DNA from: Cyrtodaria siliqua | Lineage: Eukaryota; Mollusca; Bivalvia; Adapedonta; Hiatellidae | Direction of reading: 5' to 3' | DNA: 64,000 nucleotides | NCBI GenBank assembly: GCA_037043455.1 | Contig: JAWPHD010000298.1 | Location: 453,747 to 517,746, forward strand | Part shown: in pieces, positions 11,706 through 22,889 of the stretch | How the letters are laid out: every line of letters starts with the position of its first letter | How positions within the stretch are numbered: the first letter of the stretch is position 1 | The notes under the pieces: generated by a model | Told to the model about the DNA's origin: nothing | The model's database searches: none | Seen by the model: only the letters and a program-made list of their open reading frames with translations | Program-made: the position numbers and the translations under genes

Positions 11706-13046
11706 AAGCAAACTTTACGGAAGCCCTGGAGGGACTTATTAGTTATTTGTTATTACTTATTTGTTATTACTTATTTGGTATTACTTATTACCTATTTATT
11801 AAGGGCGGGTTAATGAAAACATGGCGAATATCTCGTTGATAAGTAATTTACTATATGTTTGTTTAACATACTGACCAATCTATCTTATACTTTCAAAGAG
11901 AATGTGTTATGTTCTTCACGTACGTGTGAAGCCCTGGATAGACTTATTACTTATGACTTATAAGTTATGACTTATTAGTTATTACTTATTTGTTATTACT
12001 TATTTGTTATTACTTATTAGTTATTACTTATTTGTTATAACAAATATTACTTATTTGTTATTACTTATTTCGTATTACCTATTTGTTAAGGTCTGCATGG
12101 TTAATGAAAACATAGCGGATATATCGTTGATAAGTTATTTTCTATATGTTTATATATCATACAGACCAATCTGTCTTATACGTTTAAAGCTGTAATTCAC
12201 TTAGAATGTGTTATATTCTTCACGGGTATTGGCGCATTCATAACGGAGCATTCTAAGTGAATGAATTACAGCTTTGAAACGTATAAGACTAGATTGGTCT
12301 GTATGATAAATAAACATATAGTAAATAACTTATCAACGGAGATATCCGCCATGTTTTCATTAACCAGCACCTTAACAAATAGGTAATACGAAATAAGTAA
12401 TAACAAATAAGTAATATTGTTATAACAAATAAGTAATAACTAATAAGTAATAACAAATAAGTAATAACAAATAAGTAATAACTAATAAGTCACAACTTAT
12501 AAGTCATAAGTAATAAGTCCATCCAGGGTCTTCACACGTACGTGAAGAACATAACATCTAGTGAATCATCTTTGAAAGTATAAGATAGATTGGTCAGTAA
12601 GTTAAACAAACATATAGTAAATTACTTATCAACGAGATATTCGCCATGTTTTCATTAACCCGTCCTTAACAAATAGGTAATAAGAAATAAGTAATAATAA
12701 ATAAGTAATAAGTAATAAGTAATAAGTAATAACAAATAACTAATAACTAATAAGTAATAACAAATTTGTAATAACTATTAACTAATAAATAATAACTAAT
12801 AAGTCAAAACTAATAAGTTCCTCCAGGGCTTCACCCGTACGTGAAGAACATAACACATTCTAAGTGAATACATCTTTGAAAGTATAAGACAGATTGGTCA
12901 GTATGCTAAACAAACATATAGTAAATTACTTATCAACGAGATATTCGCCATGTTTTCATTAATTCGCCCTAACAAATAGGTAATAAGAAATAAGTAATAA
13001 GAAATAACTAATAACTAATAAGTCCCTCCAGGGCTTCCGTAAAACT
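11706..13046. mobile_element. fold-back (palindromic) element with nested inverted arms
   Basis: The outer arms are inverted copies starting TTTACGGAAGCCCTGGAGGG at the left and ending with its complement at the right; each is about 215 bases (11,706-11,922 and 12,832-13,046). Inside, a second pair of arms (about 11,930-12,210 and 12,255-12,530) folds around a centre near 12,232, and an extra right-arm copy lies at 12,540-12,830. Each arm contains TTATTACTTATTTG-type short repeats and a conserved block (GAAAACATGGCGAATATCTC). There is no coding capacity. The structure fits a Foldback-like or large MITE-type DNA element; I cannot name a superfamily. Confidence 0.75.
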
Positions 13047-13229
13047 TAGTGATTGCTATTCAGTTTCAAAATCACAGATTCAACCTCAGTAAAAGTGCAT
13101 ACATATACACAATCTGCATACACAGTATATTAATGGCTGCAAACAATTCCATACAAGTCTTATGACGCGAATGTCTTTATTTGCCGTGTAGTGCGTACTG
13201 TCTGTCGTTAATTTAATTGACGGGTAAGA

Positions 13230-13830
13230 GAACGTGTGCTTTTTCTTCATGCGGAATGCATTGGGCTAACGTATATATTTCCAAAACAAATATTTATTTT
13301 ATATAAAAAATACGTCCGAGAAGTAGTTTTTCTTCACGCGGAATGCTTTGGGCTAAATACTATTATCAAAACAAATGCTTGTTTATCGATAATGCATCAA
13401 TATTTGTGTCAGCAATATATTTAATTTGAGATAGAATATATTTGTGTCTGCAATATATTTTGTTTTAGAGAGAATATATATTTTTCGAAATTATATACAC
13501 ATTCATATCTTCAATTATATATTTAGAGAGACAATATGTTTAGAATATATTTTTCGGAGTAACATATATATTTGTTTATTTGTCATAATAAAGTTTACAT
13601 GAATATATTTTTTGGACAATCTTTTTTTTTCTTCAGAGTAACATATATATTTGCTTCTAAATTATATATTTTAGGGACATAATATATATTTTTCGGAGTA
13701 ACATATATATTTGCCTCTACAATATATATTTGAGGGACACAATACATATTTTTCGGAGTAACATATATATTTGTCTGTATCATAATTATATGTGTATTCA
13801 ATATATATATATTACACACAACGTTTATAT
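13230..13830. repeat. 88-bp duplication followed by AT-rich ~60-bp tandem repeat
   Basis: 13,236-13,325 and 13,326-13,400 are two copies of a unit containing TTTTTCTTCA(T/C)GCGGAATGC. From about 13,430 to 13,815 a unit with CGGAGTAACATATATATTTG repeats roughly five times. No genes. Confidence 0.7.
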
Positions 13831-13849
13831 TTATCTTACAACATATAGT

Positions 13850-14560
13850 CGCGTATGGCGCCTTATACTATTCCAACGACCCGCTCCAACATAAGCATGA
13901 ACAATTTAAGATAATGCAATTATTCCGGCTAATAATTTACTCTAATTTAGTACGCTAAGCAGTGAACGTATAACTGAACAATGGCGCGGGTTTTGGGATG
14001 AATAAATTATGACGAAGGCGGGTCTTATGTTTTCGGTCAGGAGCGGCGTTCGTACTAATGGATATTTTTACGTCTTACACACATATTTAAACCCAGAAAA
14101 AATATACAAACGATATATTATGCATATCAAATGAAATATATTTCGATAAAATCAATGGTTGGGACCACTGAAGGCAGATTAAGTAGATTAAAATGAAGAC
14201 CCCAAGGTACCCCGTTTCGCCATATAAGCCAAGATGCGACCTTGGGGTCTTAAAGATAAAGCTGCGTCCACGTAATGTGTGTTATTTTCAAAAAAACTTG
14301 TTTCGATAAAAACAATTTAATTCCAACATTTGCATACACACTATACTGTTTTTACGTGCTTTCCCTATGTACTAATGGCTTTTTTGTTCCCAATGACGTC
14401 ACTTCCAGTTATACGAGGAAGAGTTTTCCCCCTAAGATTTTTAGCAATGCCTGTTCGCCTTTTCGATTTTTAGCTTTAAAATCATATTTTCACTAAGCAT
14501 ACATCAATAGCATAGTAAACATCGTATTTATAACGATATTTAATAATTAAAAACAAACGG
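13850..14560. other. no recognised feature
   Basis: AT-rich sequence with only short, unsupported frames. The retroelement copy begins near its right end. Confidence 0.5.
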
Positions 14561-14564
14561 ATTT

Positions 14565-15640
14565 GTTGATTCAGGACAATGTTCATCTTTATCATATTGT
14601 CTTACTGCCGTTAAAGATCACGTTAAACAATAGTGTGCTAAGCTTATTTTGGTCTATTAAAAATTCATTCAGGCGACGTTCTTACAACGTACATACAGCC
14701 TTATTAAAGACAAGCTTATTGCTCTCATTCAAAAAAACTTTGCTAAAGAAAATACTACATTTTTGGCCGGTAACAATATTAAAGCGTTTTTTCTAATAGC
14801 AGTTTGGGCAATTACACTATGTGGACTTGCCATGAAGTTTGTGAATCACTTATTTTTCTATTAGATAATATTTTCGTCAGGTATGGGACTACCGTTTATA
14901 GACAAATTGTTAGTATCCCTATTGGTACGAAATGTGCACCCCTTGCCGCAGATTTGTTGTAATATTGCTATGAAAGAGATTTCATGTCGATTCATTCACC
15001 AAATAACCTAGCAGATGTTACAGAAACCTTTGATGACACCTCTCGGTATCTGGATGACATATGGAACATTGACAGCACTGTATTTTCTACTATAGTTAAT
15101 ACTATATATCCTAAAGAACTTCAACGGCTAGGGGGCGTGAACGATAGCAAGCATATGTCACTACCGTTCATGAACAGTCTCAATCGAACCTAGACTGCAA
15201 TATTTCGTATTTATCGTGTCCGGCCGTTTCCAAAGGTCCACTCTCATACTCTTTTAACAAAGCTAGTATTTCGGATACTAACGCTTTTTTTTCTCGATTT
15301 ACATCTCTCTATTGAAAATGGTAAAATAATAAGCAAAATCTATGACAAGAGAGATGATTTTAATTTTGATATTGTTAATTATCCCCATTTAGATGGGAAT
15401 GTTCCCCGAGTAACTTCTTATGAGGCCTCTGTGTCCCATCTTATTCGTTTTTCTAGAGCTTGTACTCGAGTTGAGGATTTTGATATTCGTAATCTTTGTA
15501 TAACTAAAAAGCTACTCCATCAGAGCTACCGTTACCATAAACATCGTGAAACCCTTGCACATTTTGGTGGACCCATTTACAGTTCGCCACTATGCTTTCC
15601 TCTTTAAATTTCCTCTTTAAGACCGGACAGGCTGTGGACA
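14565..15640 (+). pseudogene. reverse transcriptase remnant, YLDD-box retroelement (copy 1)
   Basis: Fragments in different frames spell a reverse transcriptase. At ~14,890-14,960 the 'G(T)TVYRQIVSIPIGTKCAP' block appears, followed by CYERDFM. At 14,984-15,190 is the catalytic SRYLDD box and an IYPKELQ block. At 15,290-15,560 come the LHLSIENGKIISKIYDKRDD and SRACTRVEDFDIRN regions, and then the C-terminus. Several stops and frameshifts break the frame. The same protein recurs at 43.1, 51.9-54.0 and 56.2-56.6 kb. The family is common in mollusc and cnidarian genomes. I favour a Penelope-like affinity because of its tandem copies, but that clade call is uncertain. Confidence 0.75.
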
Positions 15641-17085
15641 CTATGATGACGTCTACCTAAAACCCAAAAGAACGGTGACGTTTGATGTTTGTCTGCAATA
15701 TTGTCTTGTCTTGCCCTCAATGGTTTATTCTCTTGTTGCTCTGATTTCTACCAAGTCAATGAGTACCTTCTTTATGGCTTTCTAGGCTATTGTTTTTTGT
15801 ATTTATACATACACAAGCATCTGTTTGTTTTACCTACGAGGGTGCTTCAAAAAGTTCTGTCACTAGGCATATATCCTTTGAACTGGATATTACACTGAGA
15901 TAAAGTAGTGTATTCATAGTACTACTGGGTTCGCTCTCTTAAATTCCACAACAAAAATGAAAAATGTCCTGTTATTTATACCCCTGAATTACCTCCACCT
16001 ACCACACCTGGATACTGGAATCTCTGAAAATGTCCTTGTTACAAAACGTTGTAAAAATTATTTGAATAATTCTATGCTTTCAAATTGTCTTGTACGCCAT
16101 CTGTTGTTATTCGCCCATAATCCATGAAAATGATTGTCGAGAATTCGGAAAGATCTTGCTGTACACCAGATATGAGTGAATGCATATCCCTTAATTTTAG
16201 CAGAAATAACACTGATTTTCTTCATTTTGTTTACGGAAATGTTATAATATCTTTTAAATGTCGTAATTATTCTCATAGTATTAATATGTTTTCATATTTT
16301 TTTACAAATCCTAGTCCTTCAGTGTTTAAATTTCATATTCAACACATTATTGTAGAATTTTGTATAATGTTTAGTGAATTATTGATCATCCAAAAACGCT
16401 ATTTCAGAAGAATGCCCTTCCATTTAATGTCCATTTATCACTAAATTAATTTTACACGTTAGCTTAAAATGTTAATTTCTAAGACAAAATCGTTTCATCT
16501 ACCATGCTTAAATCCTAAATCTTGAAATGCACAAATATAACTGGTAATGTATGAGAAATTTCAAAGATCTTCGACAAGTACTTAAAGAGAAACAGGCATT
16601 TAAAAAAGTAACAATTAACATACCTGAAAAAAACTCAGGACGAAAATGCCTCAGTATGTATAAGTGATGTGTATTAAATGTTCCATAACGTTCGTCACAT
16701 AAAAGATACAGCATTCATTTTACCATCAATGGAATGGTATTGAAACTCTCTTTCGTTTAGTACCAACCACCAACACTCACAACGAGCACATAATTGTTAA
16801 AACTCGTTAGTGACAGAACTTATTGAATGACCCTCGTATATTGCCTATTAATGCTGCCTTGTTGGTTAGAGAATAGCTCATGGCGGAGATTTATGTATTT
16901 ACACTGTCACGTTTTATTGGGATGACAGTAGGGTAAGTGTGAGTTTTGGTGCACCTTAGAACCTGGTTTAAACCCCAAGCGGATTTTTCTTTGCAACTGA
17001 CCGTTCCAAGGCGGTAGCCCTATTGTCAACCTTTTATTTGTGTTTGCGACCTCATATGCCGTTATTCCTTATTAATATTGCCATT
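15641..17085 (+). mobile_element. 3' tail of the YLDD retroelement, split by a DNA transposon
   Basis: Directly after the RT remnant comes the tail sequence seen many times in this window: GTTTGTCTGCAAT, GTGGCTTTCTAGGCTATTG, CACTGTC(C)CGTTTTATTGGGA, CCTGGTTTAAACCC and GTTCCAAGGCGGTAGCCCTA. A 1,000-bp TA-flanked element interrupts it at 15,837-16,836. The two halves match other uninterrupted copies (for example 54,840-55,300). Confidence 0.75.
15837..16836. mobile_element. 1,000-bp non-autonomous Tc1/mariner-type element with TA duplication
   Basis: The termini are inverted repeats: CGAGGGT(GC)TTCAAAAAGTT ...CTGTCACTA at the left, and the complement of CGAGGGTCATTCAATAAGTT CTGTCACTAA at the right. 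TA flanks both ends (15,835-15,836 and 16,837-16,838). Removing the element restores the retroelement tail 'TTTTACCTATATTGCCTATT' seen elsewhere, so the ends are exact. Internal frames (for example 16,124-16,444) show no transposase motifs, so it is probably a deletion derivative mobilised in trans. Confidence 0.85.
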
Positions 17086-17630
17086 CATGTTTGTCGTTTT
17101 GTATAACTAACAAGAAGCTACTCCATCAGTGTTATTACCATAAACTTCAATAAACCTAGTAAACAAATCTTACCATAATCCTGATCTACCTTTAAAATAT
17201 AAAAAATAGTATTTTAAGAAGTCTTTTGCGACAAACACTATCACAACACGACTTCTGTGATGATGTGATTTACATACTTCGTGAAGTCCTTGGTCATAAT
17301 CACTTTCATACAATCTTTATTAAACTTGTTAAAACGTTAATCAAAAGAGGTTATGGCCCTCCCATTTGAAACGCACTGCATGTTTAGTGGTTGACCCATT
17401 TACAGTTCGCCACTATAACTTACTCCTTTTGTATGCGATGACCGGACAGATTGTTGACCCTATGATGACTTCTACCTAAATTCTCAAAGGATGGTAGCGT
17501 TTGATACTTGTCTTAAATAGTGTCTTGTCGTACCCTAAATGGTTTGTTCTCTTGTTGCTCTAGTTTCTGCCAAGTTATTGAGTACTTGCTTTGGGCTTTC
17601 TGGGCTTTTGTTTTATTTTGTAAGTAAATA
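17086..17630 (+). pseudogene. 3' part of a second YLDD retroelement copy joined to the first tail
   Basis: At about 17,090 the tail of copy 1 runs directly into the C-terminal RT coding region of another copy (KLLHQ, then the ATCACAACACGACTTCTGTG block, then QRTAC and a 'VVDPF' region), followed by its own tail to ~17,630. All frames are broken. The same tail-to-coding junction is found near 55,290-55,320. Confidence 0.65.
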
Positions 17631-17639
17631 TATATAAGA

Positions 17640-18860
17640 ACATATTATAATGATTTATAAAGTATGATTTCTTTTAGAAAATCTAAAACAAGACTAAAAT
17701 ATATATAATAGTATCAAATAACTCTTTCATAGTATTAACTGTGTAGTACCTTTGCCGCATAGGATTAAAGTCTACACATTCCAACAAAATATGTTTGACC
17801 GTTAACGGTGCAAAACAGGATATACATTTTGGTAATTTCTCACCTTGTAATAAATATGAATGAGTATTACGTGTATGCCTTGTCCTGCGCCGGGCTAGGA
17901 CAACTTTTTCTCGACGAATGGGTCTACTAGAAGGACGTCATTCTCCGAGTAGCGATTTAATTAGATGGAGTTTATTGTTCAATAACAAATTCCAAGCGGC
18001 TTGCCATGAGTTACGAATATATGTGTTAATACCACTTTTAAAATCAGTATAAGGTAATTTGGCATTAGATATATGTAAACCTAATGCTGCCTTAGCAACA
18101 CTATCAGCTCTATGATTACCACGTATTCCTACATGGCTTGGAAGCCAGCAGAAAATGATAACATTATCAACTATAAGAGAATTGAATTTTTCTAAAAGTT
18201 GAAGCACAACTGGGTTATCGTGTTTCATATTACCCAGGGCTTGAAGAGGTAAAAGGGAATCAGAAAATATAACAAAATGATCATAATCAGAGTCCTGAAT
18301 GTAGTATAAGGCAAGTTCAGTTGCCTTAAGTTCAGCTGAAAAGATAGAGGCCTTGTCAGGCAGGCGGCTCTTTATGCTATGTTTGTGAACAACAGCTGCT
18401 ACAGCTACCTTATCTCCATCTTTAGAACCATCTGAGTATATATGTTGAAAGTTACTCTATTTCGATTTAATTTCATTTGTTACTATTACAAAGATCAAAA
18501 ATAATTGTTGGTGTTTCCAAAGTCCACGGTGGAATTTGTGGTACTTTATACAAATTAAGGTCGATTTCAGTGTCTCTTAATTTTAGTTTAAAACGAAGAC
18601 CAAATGGTCGAATGGCCTTTGGTTTTCGAACACAAAGAGGTTTATAACTTGGATTAAAACATTATTGAAAGTTGGGTTTGAAGGGTTAGATATTACTTTT
18701 GCCTTTTTGTTTGTCTGTTTGCGTGTTTGTTTCTGTGTTTTGTGGTTGACTGTCCTCCTTAAATGCTACTTTCCCTCTCCGATCTTTTTATATTTCTTAA
18801 GAGTGAATTTTATGGTATACTGAAGGGCTAATGTGTCCGTCTGTGAGACAGTGACAGTGC
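17640..18860 (-). pseudogene. LINE fragment with ribonuclease H domain (copy 1)
   Basis: The minus strand encodes an RNase H domain of the kind carried at the end of I/Jockey-type LINE ORF2. Visible are YTDGSKDGDK (first acidic residue), FSAELKATELALYYIQ (catalytic Glu), VIFSDSLLPLQALGNM (Asp), and CWLPSHVGIRGN(H)RADS (His/Asp end). The best open stretch is 17,938-18,228. Downstream, the CISCF...KHILLECVDF C-terminal motif runs toward 17,720. It is disrupted by stops and by an inserted retroelement tail (18,690-18,805). A second copy lies at 57,720-58,960. Confidence 0.75.
18690..18805 (+). mobile_element. short 3'-end fragment of the YLDD retroelement inserted in the LINE copy
   Basis: About 115 bases from TTACTTTTGCCTTTTTGTTT to CCGATCTTTTTATATTTCTT. 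The paralogous LINE copy at 58,830 lacks this block, so it is a nested insertion. It ends at the same 3' terminus as copies near 46,040 and, inverted, 45,045 and 55,669. Confidence 0.75.
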
Positions 18861-18869
18861 TCACACTGG

Positions 18870-20076
18870 CTATTTTAAGTTAATAGCCACTCCATTTTTA
18901 GATAAGAAAATAATAGCCAACTTTAATGAGTAAGAAAATTTGGTCAGTCGTAAGAGCCAAATTTTCAATCAGGTTTTATTAGACTATTAGACTATATCCT
19001 CTGGCTATATTTTTCTTTTTGTCACCACTTTCTCCAGGTGAAAGAAGTAGGAGCCTAGACTAGAATTCATTTAAAAGTAGGATTCCAGGAACTCCTTACA
19101 CACTGATAAAAGAAAGAATGATTTGATTAAATAATGAATAGAAATCTACTTTATGTATCTGTATTTATTCATCTATGTATCGTTTTTCTTTCCACCAACA
19201 TGTGTTTGTAAAGGACAAATTTTTCTTATTCGATTATGTAAAAAACAAAACAAAAAATCCGAAATTATATACCAGCCGAAGTACTATGACACCGCGCTTT
19301 TATGGCCCGAACATTTCAAACATTTTATCGAAATACCATCAGTTACGAACTTTTTTCATGCATTAATGTGATTTGAATGCCAAAATGGTCCGTTTTTATC
19401 AAAGGGGAAAGAAAACACAACCCTAATAGTAGGATAATGTAGTTTTTATGTCATTAATTGTCGATCTCAAAGTTGTGACAAACTGAAACTGCCGACACGA
19501 AGCCAGGCACAATATTCAAACTTCTTATTGTTTCATGTTTTAATTACTTTATTGCAAGTATTTTCACAGTTCACAATACACATGGGAGTTTGCTACCTAT
19601 CGGGATCATGATGGGATAGCTATTAATGCAGGTGAAAGTAGCGCCTATATTCATAATAATGCGTGCAATTAACCGCCATTGTCGGCTAACACAAATTAAT
19701 TTCATCTCTTCGTAGTTTGTGTACAGAAAAAAAACAGGAAACTGTACCTACTGTTGGATGCGTAACGGATTGTCTGATTGGTCAATCGCCCGAAAGATAA
19801 CAAATAACGGCATATCTGATTGGCTTTTCGGTCCATTGATCACATGATGTTTGCGTGTATCAACAATGCCGATTATCCGACAACGAAGTGCCAATTAAGG
19901 GAATTAGCAACTTTTACAAGCGATAATTGATAAGCGACCTATTTTTGCAGACATATGTGCGCAGCTGCATACTCTGCGTACAGGTAGCTACGCCCCTGAA
20001 TTATTTTAGTCTGATGCCTTCTACTCATATCCCCACAACTTCCATGTATTTGAATACTTGCTTATTTACAGTCGAT

Positions 20077-20120
<44 letters not shown>

Positions 20121-20590
20121 AGTGAGTGTGTGTGTGGAGACTTTTGAGTGGAGTGTTTATAAGGCTGTTACATCGGGAAGCCATTCACTACTTGTTTTGT
20201 GTTTTGATAATTGATGAATAATTTCCTAGTCGGTAGGGCATATTTAGGTAAGCCGATGTTGCATAAATGAAGTCTGACCTGATCGCTGAACGAAATTTAC
20301 ACAAGGAATAGAAAATAGGTATTAAGAAAAATCGGAAAACACCAGTCTTTTCTTCTTTCTATACGTCTTTACTATCGCATTGGGTGGAAAGGTTCTAAGT
20401 CCAACTGGAAGAGTGGCATTGACATAATACAATCACTCCAACAAGTATTACAAAGCAAATGTGATTAAAAAAGTAAGCGTAGCACGCAAATCCCTGCATT
20501 ACAAAGCCATCACATCACGATGAAAAACAGACAAAAGGGTTCATCGCAACCCAAACTATTATTTATAGGCTTAACACTATTCAAATTGGC
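18870..20590. other. no recognised gene; (GT)n microsatellite at 20,080-20,138
   Basis: Short frames at 19,153-19,371 and elsewhere have no support. The GT tract is about 60 bases with minor interruptions and creates a spurious Cys/Val ORF. Confidence 0.6.
20080..20138. repeat. (GT)n microsatellite
   Basis: About 29 GT units with a few GA interruptions. Confidence 0.9.
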
Positions 20591-20593
20591 TAA

Positions 20594-20980
20594 CTATATC
20601 TGTTTATAATCCATTATAGAACTAAAAAATGCATTGGTGGTCGCCCCTTCAACCAAACAGATAAACATTCCTTCATTGTTTAAACGAGCTGTTCCGTAAG
20701 TCTTTCCATCCGTAATCTTGGAAATCGTGTAAACAAAATTAACATGGGGATCAAGGGGGTAAAATGAACTTTTGTAGATTGTGTGGTGATTTGTAACCGA
20801 TTTAGCTAAAAGCGTCAAAAACCTATCATTATATTGATGTAAGTTTTGCTATGAAATTTCCCGTAATAAAAAAAATATCGACTGAAAATCGTTCTCTGGA
20901 CCTGGTGCAAAGCACAGTAAATTGATAATATCCATTTCTACCTTTCCTCCTTCTCTTATGTGAGATGTCGCCATGGACAT
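20594..20980 (-). pseudogene. acyl-CoA thioesterase (ACOT8/TesB hotdog)-like fragment
   Basis: Read on the minus strand from ATG 20,980 (or 20,974): MATSHIREGGKVEMDIINLL, then FAPGPEN, then, after a frameshift, HSKTYINIMIGF. After another frame change comes LTLLAKSVTNHHTIYKSSFY, DPHVNFVYTISKITDGKTYG and TARL. The order (F/G)G(K/Q)..., AKSV, H..Y.S.F, DP.V...Y.I, DGK.Y.T.R is what I expect of the first hotdog domain of type-II acyl-CoA thioesterases, which hydrolyse acyl-CoA in peroxisomes. Only about one domain is present and it is broken, so it looks like a pseudogene or a poorly read exon pair. A diverged copy of its front part is found on the plus strand at 59,000-59,130. Confidence 0.4.
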
Positions 20981-21099
20981 TGTTATATAAAATAGCAATA
21001 TCTTCAAATTTGGTTCAAAACACATTCTGGCTACCCCAATGTCACAAAATAATATCGAGTAGAGCGTATTGATCATACATAGATCTTGTAAACACTTTC

Positions 21100-21880
21100 C
21101 GACATCTGTCAGTCACATGCTAATCGATTGTTCAGTTGAAACAAATTCACCATTCGCATGATATACTCATGTATCACGGAAAAGCGTGCAATAGTATAGC
21201 GCCGCTAGAGGGAGTACGGCAGGGCCGTTCAATAAGTTTATATGCGCGTTAATGCATGTACAAGTATAGGTATTTTACAATCTATCTCTCTAAAGGACAA
21301 AAGTGTGTAAGGGTCCTTACGTGTAGTATTTTAATACTGCGCATTTAGCCACGTGTATTACGGAATGAACGTGGGAAATAATGTTTGGGCGGAACCTTGG
21401 TTATAAAATACATTGTTCTCCAGTTATGGCGGGGATTGATTGAAAGTTGCTTTGTTTGGGCAGAAGTTGGAAACGGTGAAAATCACAGGCAATATGTGCC
21501 TAAGCCTCCCGGAGTGGAGCTAAGCCTTTAGGGTGTGTAGGCCCTCTAGGTGATTCAGCGGGAATCAACGCATAACGTAACGAGCGGTGGAGACGGTACC
21601 CGTACCTGGACAACATGGTCAGGTTATTATAGTAGCAACAACCCCCGGGACACGTGGTGGGCCCGTCATCAGTCCTCAGTGAAGGAACTAAACCTACAAC
21701 CTCGGTGAAGGTTATTCATCGCGTCAACATAGATATCGCGTCATCTTAATAATCACGTCATCAACCCTTATATAGAAGGCGTTTGATGACCATCACCCAT
21801 CACTGGAATCGCGCATCATTCTTTGTAACGTTTGTGATCATCAACATTGTTGTAAATGCAGCAACACTTTAGTGTCATGT
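21100..21880. other. no recognised gene; mixed-composition unique sequence
   Basis: 21,480-21,660 is richer in G and C than its surroundings (GTGGAGCTAAGCC, GGTACCCGTACCTGG) but encodes nothing recognisable. Confidence 0.5.
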
Positions 21881-21881
21881 A

Positions 21882-22364
21882 CACTCAAGTGATATGAAAA
21901 TGCAACACGGGAATTTCCGCTATATATTGTATATACTGCACACTTAATTGCACAAAATATTCCAAAGAAATCCCAAGATGTTTTTTAAAAAGAAAGTTGC
22001 AGTTAACTAGAGAAAGGACACAACTGTGATGTTGTAGACGTTTTAATCACACTACACTTTGTAACAAGAACTTCATAAATGTTGAAGTAGCTCTTTGAAA
22101 AATTGAGCTAGTTCAGTACTGTATTTAACGTAAATAGTTTGCAAAATGTTGCATCCTAAGTTTGCTCACATGATTGAGCCAAACGCGTACTCTGTGAATA
22201 ATGAAACATTGAAGGAATACTATTTTCTGTATTATTTGTTGTTTTAGTATTTTTTCCAAAAGGAAAGGTCTTACGTAGCCATGTACCATTCGATTAAAAG
22301 CAGCATATTGTACATACAATATATAGCGGAAATTCCCGTGTTGCGTTTTCATAACACTTGAGTG
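21882..22364. mobile_element. TA-flanked MITE with ~75-bp inverted ends
   Basis: The left end CACTCAAGTGATATGAAAAT GCAACACGGG... and the complement of the right end (CACTCAAGTGTTATGAAAAC GCAACACGGG...) match over about 65-75 bases. TA dinucleotides flank both ends (21,880-21,881 and 22,365-22,366). The element is 483 bases long with no transposase. The TA target suggests mobilisation by a Tc1/mariner-type enzyme. Confidence 0.75.
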
Positions 22365-22889
22365 TATAGTCAGTCGACACATTCAGTATTTGTGATAATA
22401 CTACGAACGTCTTTAACGTTCATGAGGGCAGTCTTTTTCATATGTCATCTGTTTTTTCGCTTGGTTTTCTTGATAATTGTATATATATTTAACATATTTT
22501 AAAAGTTATATTAAACTTACTTAAATGCAATCATCGTCATTGATTCTTTCCTGAGTTAGTCCCACTAGGGTCATCTTGCGACAACTGGCCGTGATCCTCA
22601 ACAGTATGAAACAAAACATTGCCATTAATACGATTTCTGTTAATTAGTACACATAACATTTTGATATGTCTGTACGATGTATGGAATTAACTGATATGTG
22701 TGACTTCGCATTAACTAGCTAGAATGTCAGTATATAGGATACTTATCATTTAATAGCAAATGTGCAATGGATTGGCAATTGATGGTTATTATATACGTGT
22801 ATATTGTTTGGTGATATATTGCGTTTACTATTTTACTTAAAAACCCACACGGAATACTGGTCAGTTAATGTGAAATTTTAAAACTACAT

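Noticed and set aside
16124..16444. Transposase in the TA-flanked element
   Set aside because: No DD34D/E-type motifs, helix-turn-helix or conserved blocks could be found in the frame.
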